From Paraburkholderia hiiakae (lineage in GTDB: Bacteria > Pseudomonadota > Gammaproteobacteria > Burkholderiales > Burkholderiaceae): a stretch of 64,000 bases of DNA. The notes beneath the pieces were generated by a model. That model was not told the origin of the DNA. It saw only the letters and a list, made by a program, of their open reading frames with translations, and made no database searches. The translations under genes and the position numbers were made by a program. Position 1 is the stretch's first letter, and each line of letters starts with the position of its first letter. The stretch is taken from assembly GCF_904848665.1 (NCBI RefSeq), contig NZ_CAJHCQ010000006.1, positions 124,001 to 188,000 on the forward strand, written 5' to 3'. Below, piece after piece: positions 26,762 through 34,442 of this stretch.

Positions 26762-26784
26762 AATATTGAACGACGTTCAATATT
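26762..26784. promoter_or_regulatory. TetR operator (perfect inverted repeat)
   Basis: Arms AATATTGAAC (26762-26771) and GTTCAATATT (26775-26784) are exact inverted copies separated by GAC. The core TTGAAC-GAC-GTTCAA is the kind of site bound by TetR regulators such as the AcrR group. It lies directly in front of the tetR-glycosyltransferase operon. Confidence 0.82.
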
Positions 26785-26857
26785 ATTCATCGTTCACGAA
26801 TCATCCGCAAGCGTTGCCTGCCCAGGATCGATCAGCGGGAAGGCCGGCCGTCAGGAA

Positions 26858-27829
26858 TCAGTGATGCCAGAAGAGGGGGGCCTGATGAGAATGGGTGTCG
26901 CCTGTCTGCGCATACTGGCTTTCCCATGGCCAGGGCCAGCCGTTACGCTTTCCTGCGCCCGGCCGTCGCTCGGCGCTGGCAAGCGCAAGCAGGTGCCTCG
27001 CTTCGCGGCTCGATGCATCGACATTCACGGCATGTCCCGCATCTTGCCGCACACAAGCCCATTGGCGCGCGTGCGCGCATTGCCGCGCCTGGCCGATCAA
27101 CGCGTCGCGCTGCTGCTCGCGCGCGACGAGGTCGGCTTGCATCCGCTGCGCGTCGGGGTTGCCGGGTTCGACGGCGAGCGCATTCATGAGCGACCTGCGA
27201 GCGGGCCAAAGGGTGTTCTTGTCGAGGCTCGCGCGTGCGCTGGCCAGATCTCTCGCGACTTCGGGGTGCGCGCTCACATAGCGTGGCGAGGCGGGCGCGC
27301 GTTCGACGGCAGGTGCATTCTGCTGGGCGACCTTGTGCTGAGCCGCATTCGTACGCGGCGGCCCGGCCGGCGGCCGGCTGGTCAGCGCGGCGAGTGTGCC
27401 CGGTGTGCCCTTCGAGCCGATCACGGACCCCATGACCACCTGTGCGCCGAGTTTCGGCTCCCAATCGCTGCGATGCAGGAACGCATAACCGGCGAACGCG
27501 ACCGCAAGGACGCCGAGACCCGCCCATGCAAAGCGCGGCAGCCGCGAGCGCTCGGCAATGTGTTCCTCGTCGATCGATGGATATTCGCCGTCGTAGCCCC
27601 GATTGCCGCCAAGGCTGCCCGGAAGTGTGCCGAAGTTCGCGCGCAGACGCTCGGTAACGCCGTGCGCGCGTTCGCCCGGTGCGCCTTCGCTCGCCTCTGC
27701 GATGCGGGCGGCAGCAGCCAGTTGATTCGCTCCGCATTGGGGGCACAGTGCGAGCGGTGCATTGAACCTGGTCCCGCAGTAGGGGCACTCCGACGGACCA
27801 GAATCGCCGTGACCTGGGGCGTTGAGCAT
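26858..27829 (-). CDS. Zinc-ribbon, single-pass membrane protein with TPR-like C-terminus
   Basis: A 323-residue protein. Residues 15-32 form a zinc ribbon: CPYC (Cys15, Cys18) and CPQC (Cys29, Cys32). One membrane helix follows (FAWAGLGVLAVAFAGYAFL, about residues 100-118), then a Pro/Ala-rich linker, then two helical repeats of TPR character (ARASLDKNTLWPARRSLMNA and ALIGQARQCAHARQWACVRQ). The C-terminus ends in a His-containing tail (HSHQAPLFWHH). Function unknown; similar layouts occur in Burkholderia envelope proteins of no known role. The ATG at 27829 puts the ribbon at the N-terminus, where such ribbons usually lie. Confidence 0.68.
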   Translation of the reverse strand: MLNAPGHGDSGPSECPYCGTRFNAPLALCPQCGANQLAAAARIAEASEGAPGERAHGVTERLRANFGTLPGSLGGNRGYDGEYPSIDEEHIAERSRLPRFAWAGLGVLAVAFAGYAFLHRSDWEPKLGAQVVMGSVIGSKGTPGTLAALTSRPPAGPPRTNAAQHKVAQQNAPAVERAPASPRYVSAHPEVARDLASARASLDKNTLWPARRSLMNALAVEPGNPDAQRMQADLVAREQQRDALIGQARQCAHARQWACVRQDAGHAVNVDASSREARHLLALASAERRPGAGKRNGWPWPWESQYAQTGDTHSHQAPLFWHH

Positions 27830-28001
27830 GGGAAAAACGCGTTTTCGCTTCGATTGACGAATTGCCGAAAAATCGCCGCAAAATCGGTGCCTGATTTGCG
27901 CACCGTTATGAATATGGGCCACTTCGCCGCGAAGATCAATCGGCGGATTCCGCCAGTCTGGCGGATACGGACAGGCGATGCTCCGGCGAGTCGCGCCTGC
28001 C

Positions 28002-28961
28002 TTATTGCTTCACGCAGCCGACGATGGTGGCGATTGCAGGGGCATCCAGCGTCAAGCCGATGTGCCCCACGCCGGGCACGAGCGTGACCGGCACGTGTGC
28101 GCCGGCTTCCTCGAACGCCGCCGCGTATTCGCGGGCGTGAAAGACCTCGTCGTCGGCGCCGGCCAGCACGTGCAGGGGTCGCCGCACGCCGCGTATGTCC
28201 GCGCGATAGTCGGCGTGCGGGCGGAAATTCTGCATCAGATTGAACGAATACTGCGGCGTGAGTTGGTCGCGGACCTCAGGCGCCAGCGCATAGGCGATCG
28301 TCGGCAGATGATTGAAGGCGCGGATGCGCAGGCCGTTCAGCATGGCGAGCACGGCGAGGCGCGGCATGCCGACCGACACCCAGCCGCCGACCTCGTCGCG
28401 CGTGGTGCGTGCCTTGTGATGCAGGAAGGGCGCGAGCAGCACGTAACGGTCGAACAGATGTTGACGTGTGCTGCCCGCAAAGCGCAGCGCAAAGCCGCCG
28501 CCCGCCGAGAAGCCGATCAGCGTTTTCGACAGCGCGGCAAGGTCGCCCGGCAACGCTGCGAGCAGATCTTCGAGGTCGTCTTCCAACTGACCGATGTAGT
28601 CGATCGTCCCCTTGCGGCCCGATTCGCCATGGCCGCGGACGTCGGGCACGCAGGCCGCATAGCCCGCGGCGGCGAAGTGGCGCGCGAGCGGGTGGAGGCT
28701 CGCGCTGCTCGCCGACGATCCATGGATGAGCACGACACAGCCAAGCGGTGCGCCCGCATGCGGCAGGTAGGTGCGCCAGGCGAGTGACGCGCCGTCTCGC
28801 GCGGTATAACGGCGCAATGCAGGAAGGTCTGAGAAGTCCACTTCCTTGAACGGCGCGTTGATCGACTCGAGCGGCGCCGGTTGCCTGGGGCCGCCTTTGA
28901 CGAGCGCAACGGCGGCAGCAGCGATGGCGGCGATCAGAACGGCTGAGGCGCTGAGAGCCAC
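28002..28961 (-). CDS. Alpha/beta hydrolase with N-terminal membrane anchor
   Basis: A 319-residue hydrolase. An uncleaved-looking signal anchor (SASAVLIAAIAAAAVALVKG) is followed by an alpha/beta-hydrolase core of monoacylglycerol lipase/serine aminopeptidase S33 type. The oxyanion loop is VVLIHGSSASSASLHPLA, the nucleophile elbow IGFSAGGGFALRFAG (Ser), the Asp is in LHVLAGADDEVFHARE and the His in VPGVGHIGLTL. It probably acts at the periplasmic face on lipids or peptides. No operon partner is evident. Confidence 0.85.
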   Translation of the reverse strand: MALSASAVLIAAIAAAAVALVKGGPRQPAPLESINAPFKEVDFSDLPALRRYTARDGASLAWRTYLPHAGAPLGCVVLIHGSSASSASLHPLARHFAAAGYAACVPDVRGHGESGRKGTIDYIGQLEDDLEDLLAALPGDLAALSKTLIGFSAGGGFALRFAGSTRQHLFDRYVLLAPFLHHKARTTRDEVGGWVSVGMPRLAVLAMLNGLRIRAFNHLPTIAYALAPEVRDQLTPQYSFNLMQNFRPHADYRADIRGVRRPLHVLAGADDEVFHAREYAAAFEEAGAHVPVTLVPGVGHIGLTLDAPAIATIVGCVKQ

Positions 28962-29080
28962 GGGCGGACCTCGTGTACGTTATGGGTTTATTGTTTTGCC
29001 GGCGGTGATGATAGCCGACTTGTCACCCATGTCCTCTGTTATCCGAAACATTATGCGCCCCAGGTTGACACGCAGAGTGC

Positions 29081-29554
29081 TCAGATGAACAGGGAAATGA
29101 TGCCGCCCAGCGTAATGCCCGCTGCGATCCAGCGCCCAAGCGTATAGGTGTGGTTCGGGTCGGCGGGCGCGTCGGGACGCTCGAGCCCTAGCGCACCATA
29201 AACGAGCGATTTCACGGGCTGCGCGTTGGCCGACGTAGAAGTTGCGTCGCTCGTGTCGGCCGCGTCGCTGGTATCGGTCGTGTCGGCCGTATCGCTCGTA
29301 TCGCTCGCATCGGTCGCATCGGTCGCATCGGTCGCGGCATCGTCGCTGTCCGCGATATCGTCCGTCGATGCGGCAGCATAGCCTTGCGGCGAAATCTGCA
29401 CGGCGTCGTCCTGCGATGTGGACGATGCGACGTTCGTCGAACCGTCGCTCGACTGCGTGTCGTCCGGTTCTGCCTGGTCTGAAGCCGCGCCCGCACGAAG
29501 TGTGCTCGTATTGGCGCTGCTGTTGGCGAACTGTGTCGCCGCCCCGATTTGCAT
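29081..29554 (-). CDS. Asp/Thr/Ser/Ala-rich protein with C-terminal membrane helix
   Basis: A 157-residue protein, not recognised. Residues 1-60 are Ser/Thr/Ala-rich; residues ~65-110 are a highly acidic low-complexity run in which Asp alternates with Ala, Ser and Thr; the end is a Gly-containing hydrophobic helix (WIAAGITLGGIISLFI) reaching the C-terminus, like a tail anchor. The repeat is encoded by short DNA repeats. AAAGGAG lies 7 bases before the ATG, and the frame has proper third-position bias outside the repeats. It may be a surface or periplasm-facing spacer or a small tail-anchored protein; no function can be assigned. Confidence 0.6.
   Translation of the reverse strand: MQIGAATQFANSSANTSTLRAGAASDQAEPDDTQSSDGSTNVASSTSQDDAVQISPQGYAAASTDDIADSDDAATDATDATDASDTSDTADTTDTSDAADTSDATSTSANAQPVKSLVYGALGLERPDAPADPNHTYTLGRWIAAGITLGGIISLFI
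29260..29340. repeat. Short in-frame tandem repeats coding the Asp-rich run
   Basis: Within the Asp-rich gene, units based on CATCGGTCG (9 bases) repeat without interruption at about 29307-29335, preceded by diverged copies of TATCGCTCG and TGTCGGCCG. The unit length is a multiple of three, so copy-number change would lengthen or shorten the acidic run (ATD/ASDTSD units) without a frameshift. Confidence 0.7.
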
Positions 29555-29824
29555 GGTCGACTCCTTTCGACTTTCTTATGCCCACAATAATCGCAGGTCC
29601 GGGTGCCGAGACGACTCACGAATAACGCAGAAAAATTCGCGATATTCCGCGGCCAATTCTTCTGCGCGCCCTGAGACAATATCGGTATCCGTAACGTCGT
29701 GCGCCTATTGTCGCGCGACGACCGCGGGACCCTCCCCACCCGCAAGAAGAAGTACGCCTCGACGCCGAATGTGGATGAAGTCTTTGCGCCTCACAAGTCC
29801 CGTAACGTTCGCGAAGAGGCGAGC

Positions 29825-30118
29825 TTGAAGCGCCCGTCACGCCGCGAGGTTTTCGAGGCGCTTTATCGCACGCACTATCTGCAAATCCACACGCGCCTGC
29901 CCGATGCGCTAGGGCGCGATAAAAACGACGATTACGCGCAAAGCGGCGCGCAGATCGCCTGGGAGATCTGGCAGGCGGCGCACGCACATGCCATCGAGCT
30001 TGCGGCGCAGCAATGCGAACTCCGCCAGAACCAGCACAATCATCAGGATTACAAAGCAATCTGCCGGATTTGCGCGTGCGATATTCGCGCTCTGCAGGTG
30101 GATGCGGAGCGCGAATGA
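29825..30118 (+). CDS. Small hypothetical protein (97 aa or slightly longer)
   Basis: Not recognised. The core RREVFEALYRTHYLQIHTRL ... AQSGAQIAWEIWQAAHAHAIE resembles small phage-like or accessory proteins ending in a WQAAH-type helix, followed by a Cys-containing tail (KAICRICACDI). No ATG is available; a TTG at 29825 with GAAGAGGCGAG just upstream gives the compact version, while a GTG at 29699 would add 42 residues of poorer quality. The gene is convergent with the flhC-like gene, 18 bases away. Confidence 0.45.
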   Translation: MKRPSRREVFEALYRTHYLQIHTRLPDALGRDKNDDYAQSGAQIAWEIWQAAHAHAIELAAQQCELRQNQHNHQDYKAICRICACDIRALQVDAERE

Positions 30119-30136
30119 AGATGTGACGTGAGTTAC

Positions 30137-30847
30137 TTAAACGGGCACTGAGGCGACGAGGCGCAAGCGGTTCGCGGAACGCTTCGGGTCGAGGGCTCGC
30201 GTGACTTCGGCGAGTGTGTCGCGCATGGTTTCGCGCATGGCGCCCGAGAGCTCGCCCAATGCCACTGCGGCGCGGCCTCGCGTGGCGCAGGTGGAGGCTG
30301 CAGCGTCAGTTTCCGGATTGCGGTTCGCGCGTGCGGCGCGCGTCATGCCCGCGCGCGCGGGCGGCACGCAAATGCAACAGGCTGTGGGCTTGTGCGCGTC
30401 GCGCACGTGGCGCACGAAACGGCCAGAACATACGGTGCAGCTCGACAGCGTGAGCAGGCCGCCTTCGAAAAAGCGCAGCAGCGTCCACGCCCGCGTAAAG
30501 CTCAGCACGCGTTCAGTTTCGGCGCTCTCGCAGTGTTCGAGATAAAGGCGATACGCACGCGTGAGTGCATCGAGCCTGCTGCATTTCGCTCTCTCGGTAA
30601 GGAACAGGTAGATGTTGTAGAAGAGCGACGCGTGAATGTTCGGCAGCCACGTGAAATACCAGTCCGCCGAAAACGGCAGCATACCCTTGGGCGGCGAAGC
30701 GTTCTTGAGTTCCCGATAAAGCCTGATCAAACGATTGCGCGACAGGGTCAGTTCTTTTTCCAGCACAGGCATGCGTGCGCCCAACTGGATCAGCTCGATT
30801 GCGCGCAATACTTCGCGCGCTTCCTCGGTCACACTGCCTTTGTACAT
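30137..30847 (-). CDS. flhC: FlhC-family flagellar/transcriptional regulator, without FlhD
   Basis: A 236-residue homologue of FlhC, which with FlhD forms the FlhD4C2 activator of class II flagellar genes. The diagnostic blocks are all present: ELIQLGARMPVLEKELTLSR, KGMLPFSADWYFTWLPNIHA, SLFYNIYLFL, TRAWTLLRFFEGGLLTLSSC. The four zinc cysteines appear as SSCTVCSGRF and TACCICVPP. The C-terminus is about 45 residues longer than enteric FlhC and basic. No flhD is adjacent, nor motAB or che genes, so this is probably a secondary FlhC paralogue that uses FlhD encoded elsewhere, or works on other genes. A strong sigma70 promoter lies 67-94 bases upstream. Confidence 0.88.
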   Translation of the reverse strand: MYKGSVTEEAREVLRAIELIQLGARMPVLEKELTLSRNRLIRLYRELKNASPPKGMLPFSADWYFTWLPNIHASLFYNIYLFLTERAKCSRLDALTRAYRLYLEHCESAETERVLSFTRAWTLLRFFEGGLLTLSSCTVCSGRFVRHVRDAHKPTACCICVPPARAGMTRAARANRNPETDAAASTCATRGRAAVALGELSGAMRETMRDTLAEVTRALDPKRSANRLRLVASVPV

Positions 30848-31274
30848 GACGTGGTACTCCCAGGGGCAGCATGACTGCCACGATGGCCAGGCGAATGCCT
30901 GAATTCACGGGCGATTATAAAAGCGCGACAAAGAGCGTCAAGAATAATATTTGGAAAGGACTCGGAGGATCTATAAAGAAAATGCGCTGCGCAGCCGATA
31001 TTCAGGAATAGGTTGAAATGCGATATAGCCGCGCATTATCATTGGAATTACCTGTTGTGTGTAAATGGAAAGGTCCGGTAAGAATATAAATGAAAACCGG
31101 CGGAGAATAGCGGTGCGCAATGCACTGTGAATCGGGAAGAATTATTACGGCGTTTTGCGCTTTTACCCTTTCAGGCTTATCTGCCGGTAAACTGCGCCCT
31201 TTCCGAACGCATGCGACGCGCGACGTTGCAGCGGCCCGCTCGAACTGCGGGTTCCCTACATAAGCTGCCAACCG
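30848..31274. other. A+T-rich intergenic region between flhC-like and pseudophosphatase genes
   Basis: About 425 bases, divergent genes on either side. It is clearly richer in A+T than its surroundings, especially 30905-31110. It holds the flhC promoter; the rest shows no gene I can support. Such A+T-rich upstream zones are typical H-NS/MvaT-type silencing targets, which would fit a flagellar-type regulator (inference). Confidence 0.45.
30914..30941 (-). promoter_or_regulatory. Sigma70 promoter of the flhC-like gene
   Basis: On the minus strand TTGACG (30941-30936) is followed after 16 bases by a perfect TATAAT (30919-30914). Transcription would start near 30907, about 60 bases before the ATG. 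Very close to consensus, so probably strong unless repressed. Confidence 0.7.
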
Positions 31275-32207
31275 ATGAATTTGTCTTTCTCCGCCTACAC
31301 TTCTTCGTTCGCGCAGGCGCGTAAGCGTTTGCCTGTGGCCGCGAACGGCAAGCTCAACCGCAGTGGCGGCGCCGCGCTCGCCAACCCGCCGCGCCGCGCG
31401 CTGCTCAAGGGCACGGTGAGCTTGCTGGCGCTGAGCGGTTGCGCCAGCACGTTGCTGAGTGCGTGTGGCGGCGAATACACGGGAGGCGACGGCGCGCAGG
31501 ATGCGCCGACGCCCGTCATCGGTTCTGTAGCGAACTTTCGCGATCTGGGGGGCGCCGCGCCCGGCTACTCGACGAGCGACGGCGCGCATGTGCGCCGCGC
31601 CTTGATTTACCGCTCGGACGCGCTCACGCCGAGTGCAGCCGACGCGGCGACGCTGGAACGCATGGCGATCTCCAACGTCTACGATCTGCGCACGCCTGCG
31701 GAAATCGACGCGGCGCCCGACATGACGCCCAGCACGGGCGCTTACCTCGCGCTCAATGTGCTGGGTACGCTCGAGCCGCCGTCGTTCGCGGGCATGCAGG
31801 CCGGCGAACTGGATGCGGCGATGCAAACGCATTGGCGCACGCTCGTGACAGGCCGCATGCAATGTTCGATCTACGGCGCGCTGCTCGAACATATCGCGGA
31901 TGCGCCGGGGCCGCTGCTGATCACGGGTGGGACCGGCGTGGACGTAGTGGGTTGGGCGTGCGCGCTGTTGCTGCTGATCGCAAACGTGCCGCTCGAAATC
32001 ATCGTGAAAGATTTCATGCTGACCGATGCGTGGCGCTCGACGGGCGTCGATTCGGTCAATCTGGCGCCCCCCGTGCAGCCCAGCTATCTGCAGGCCGCGT
32101 TCGACGCTCTGCAGGGAAGCTACGGGGACCTCAACCGCTATCTCACCGTGGGGCTTGGCCTTGCTTCGGGAACGGTGGATCGTCTGCGCGGCCGGCTCGT
32201 GGTCTGA
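31275..32207 (+). CDS. Tyrosine-phosphatase-family lipoprotein, catalytically dead (pseudophosphatase)
   Basis: A 310-residue exported protein of the DSP3/tyrosine phosphatase family (NFRDLGG proteins). A twin-arginine signal (PPRRALLKG) leads into lipobox-like sites at Cys56 (LALSGC) and Cys64 (LLSAC). The family frame is intact: NFRDLGGAAPGYST, RRALIYRSDAL, VYDLRTPAEID, and a WACALLL helix after the active site. But the P-loop, normally HCxAGKDRTG, reads TGGTGVDVVG at residues 217-226: the catalytic Cys is Gly218, the phosphate-binding Arg is Val224 and the leading His is Thr217. The general acid region is not obvious either. It cannot use the usual mechanism, so a binding or scaffold role is likely. 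The rest of the gene shows no decay. Confidence 0.85.
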   Translation: MNLSFSAYTSSFAQARKRLPVAANGKLNRSGGAALANPPRRALLKGTVSLLALSGCASTLLSACGGEYTGGDGAQDAPTPVIGSVANFRDLGGAAPGYSTSDGAHVRRALIYRSDALTPSAADAATLERMAISNVYDLRTPAEIDAAPDMTPSTGAYLALNVLGTLEPPSFAGMQAGELDAAMQTHWRTLVTGRMQCSIYGALLEHIADAPGPLLITGGTGVDVVGWACALLLLIANVPLEIIVKDFMLTDAWRSTGVDSVNLAPPVQPSYLQAAFDALQGSYGDLNRYLTVGLGLASGTVDRLRGRLVV

Positions 32208-32257
32208 GCGGCGTGCGCAGCGAAGCGTCGACGGGCAATCAGAGGGCAGTGAAGGAC

Positions 32258-33568
32258 TTACGCAGCGGCCCTTGCGTCGGCCGGTAGCGCGATACGCACG
32301 CGTAGCCCGCCTGCGGGGTGATTGGACAACTCGCAGCGGCCCCCCTGATTGCGCGTGAGGCGCGTCACGATGGCGAGCCCGAGCCCGCAATGGCCCTCGC
32401 CACCGCGCGCTTCGTCAAGGCGTACGAAGGGTTTGAGCGCCGCGGCCACGCGCTCGGGGGGAATGCCGGGGCCGTGATCGCGCACTTCGACAATCCACTG
32501 CGCGCCCTCACGACGCGTGGCGATTTCCACCGGCGGCACACCATGTTCGAGCGCATTGTCGACGAGATTTGACACGAGCCGGTCGAGCAGCGTGCGCGGC
32601 AGCCGAAACGCCGAGCCTGCGCGCAGATCGAGCCTGAACAGCGCATCGTCGTCGCCGGCATCGGAAAAGAATTGCTCGCGCAGCAGCGCATCGACTTCCA
32701 CCTCGGGGCCCGATTCGGGCCGCTGCCGCGCGAATTCCAGAAACTGCTGGACGATATCGTTCAGCGAATCGACTTCGCGTATGAGCTGTTCGCGCTCGCG
32801 CTCCGAGCCCATCATGCTCGCACGCAGCTTCAGGCGCGTGAGCGGCGACTTGAGATCGTGCGCGACGCCCGCGAGCATGACGGCCTGATCGTCGTCGGCC
32901 TCGTTGAGCTGCTTCATCATGCCGTTGAACGAGCCGATCAGCTCGCGCAATTCGCGTGGCCCGTGCTGTTTGACAGGCGCGGGACGATGGCCGGTGCCGA
33001 ACGCACGCGCCGCTTGGGCCACCAGCGAAAGCGGTCGCTGCATTTGCCACATGGCGAGCAGCGCGAGAAGCAGCGAGATGGCGAGCATCGAACCGAACAG
33101 CGGCAGCAGATTGCGCGGCGGCGGCAGATCGACCGGCGCGACGATCCACGTGGCCTGACCCGCGAAGCGCACCCACAGGGCTTCGCGATGGCGCAGGTCG
33201 GCGAGAATCTCGGTGCCGGGCGGCAGGTCGCGCAGGAGTTGCTTGCGCAAGTCGGCGAGCGGCTCGTGCTTCGGGACTTCGAGCCGCACGTCGGCGGGCA
33301 TGTTCCAGGTGGGCACGAGATGCACGCGCAGGGCCGGCGCGAGGTCCATTTCGTTGGGAGGCGCACGGGTTGCCGCGCTCGTCGCCGTGCCGGGCGCCGC
33401 GCTTGTCGCGGCATGCAGCATGAGCAGCAGACCGCGCTCGAAGCCTTCCACTTCGTGGCGGCGCGGCTGTGGTGCGAACACGATGAACCAGCATGCCTGA
33501 ATGGCGAACAGCAAGAGCGCGGACATCAGCGCCATGCGCCCGAACAGCGTATTCAACGGATTGTTCAT
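32258..33568 (-). CDS. Sensor histidine kinase (EnvZ-like)
   Basis: A 436-residue inner-membrane kinase. TM1 is at about residues 12-32, TM2 at 157-176, with a ~125-residue periplasmic sensor between; HAMP follows (ARAFGTGHRP ... LIGSFNGMM). The phosphorylated His is His237 in GVAHDLKSPLTRLKLR. The ATP site shows the N-box SNLVDNALEHG, G1 DHGPGIPPE, and G2 HCGLGLAIV. The gene lies 4 bases after the response regulator stop, so the two form one unit. Architecture is that of EnvZ/RstB; the signal is not evident. The ATG at 33568 starts directly ahead of TM1. Confidence 0.92.
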   Translation of the reverse strand: MNNPLNTLFGRMALMSALLLFAIQACWFIVFAPQPRRHEVEGFERGLLLMLHAATSAAPGTATSAATRAPPNEMDLAPALRVHLVPTWNMPADVRLEVPKHEPLADLRKQLLRDLPPGTEILADLRHREALWVRFAGQATWIVAPVDLPPPRNLLPLFGSMLAISLLLALLAMWQMQRPLSLVAQAARAFGTGHRPAPVKQHGPRELRELIGSFNGMMKQLNEADDDQAVMLAGVAHDLKSPLTRLKLRASMMGSEREREQLIREVDSLNDIVQQFLEFARQRPESGPEVEVDALLREQFFSDAGDDDALFRLDLRAGSAFRLPRTLLDRLVSNLVDNALEHGVPPVEIATRREGAQWIVEVRDHGPGIPPERVAAALKPFVRLDEARGGEGHCGLGLAIVTRLTRNQGGRCELSNHPAGGLRVRIALPADARAAA

Positions 33569-33572
33569 GCAA

Positions 33573-34364
33573 TTACGCGTTCGTGCGGTGGCCGCTGTCG
33601 TCTGCGGTGAGATTCGCAGTGAGATTCGCAGTGGGGCCCTCGATGTCGCCTTCGATGCCGACCCCGCTCTGCGGCACGAACACATAGCCCTTGCCGCGCA
33701 GGGTCTGCACGTAGCGCGGCTGCGCAGGATTGTCTTCGATCACGCGGCGCAATCGCCAGACCGGTACGTCGAGGCTGCGTTCGTGAAATGCCAGGCCGTC
33801 TGCGTGCAGCAGATCGTGAATCAGCACGCGTGAGAGCACGCGATAGGGATGCTCCGTGAAAATCTTCAGGAGCACGAACTCACTGCTGCGCAGCGTCACG
33901 CGCTTGCCGTCGCGTTCGAGCGTGCGCGCCATGAAATCGAGCTCGAAAGCGCCAAATCGGTAACGCTCGCGCGCCACGGGTGCGCTCGCGGGACCGTTGC
34001 CGCGCCTGCGCAGCACGGTCTGGATACGCAGCAGCAATTCCTGGGGATCGAAAGGCTTCGCGACATAGTCGTCAGCGCCCAGCGCAAGACCGGCAATGCG
34101 GTCGCCGACCTCGCCGCGCGCGGAGGCGAAGATCACCGGAATGTCGTCGCCTTGCGCGCGCAGGGCGGCGAGGGCGCGCAAGCCGTCGGTGCGGGGCATC
34201 ATGACGTCGAGCACGACGACCGATGGCCGCTCGCGCTCCAGTCGTGCGCCGAGATGCGTGCCGTCGTGGAGGACCGAGGCTTCGAAACCGTTGGCTCGAA
34301 GGAAACCGGAGAGGAGATCGCGCACGACCGGATCGTCGTCGACGATGAGAACGTGTGGACTCAT
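33573..34364 (-). CDS. OmpR/PhoB-family response regulator A
   Basis: A 263-residue regulator, partner of the kinase directly downstream. Receiver: acidic pair Asp10/Asp11, phosphorylation site Asp53 (VVVLDVMMPRTDG), and Lys103 (VAKPFDP). A winged helix follows (RSLDVPVWRLRRVIEDNPAQ, RYVQTLRGKGYVFVP). The C-terminus has an extra ~25 residues containing a short repeat (NLTANLT) encoded by tandem copies of GTGAGATTCGCA. It is strikingly similar to the second regulator at 36492-37307. Confidence 0.93.
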   Translation of the reverse strand: MSPHVLIVDDDPVVRDLLSGFLRANGFEASVLHDGTHLGARLERERPSVVVLDVMMPRTDGLRALAALRAQGDDIPVIFASARGEVGDRIAGLALGADDYVAKPFDPQELLLRIQTVLRRRGNGPASAPVARERYRFGAFELDFMARTLERDGKRVTLRSSEFVLLKIFTEHPYRVLSRVLIHDLLHADGLAFHERSLDVPVWRLRRVIEDNPAQPRYVQTLRGKGYVFVPQSGVGIEGDIEGPTANLTANLTADDSGHRTNA

Positions 34365-34442
34365 CGTCGTATTTTATTTGATATCGACAACCGGCAGAAC
34401 AGCGCGCGACCGCAGATTTCTTGCCGCAGCTTACATGGCCCC

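Noticed and set aside
26666..28087. 473-codon plus-strand open frame opposite the zinc-ribbon gene
   Set aside because: Arg/Ala-rich without motif; the minus strand carries the CxxC zinc ribbon, a membrane helix and TPR-like repeats.
29260..29340. CRISPR-like array at the short repeats
   Set aside because: Units are 9 bases, contiguous, without spacers, and in frame with a protein.
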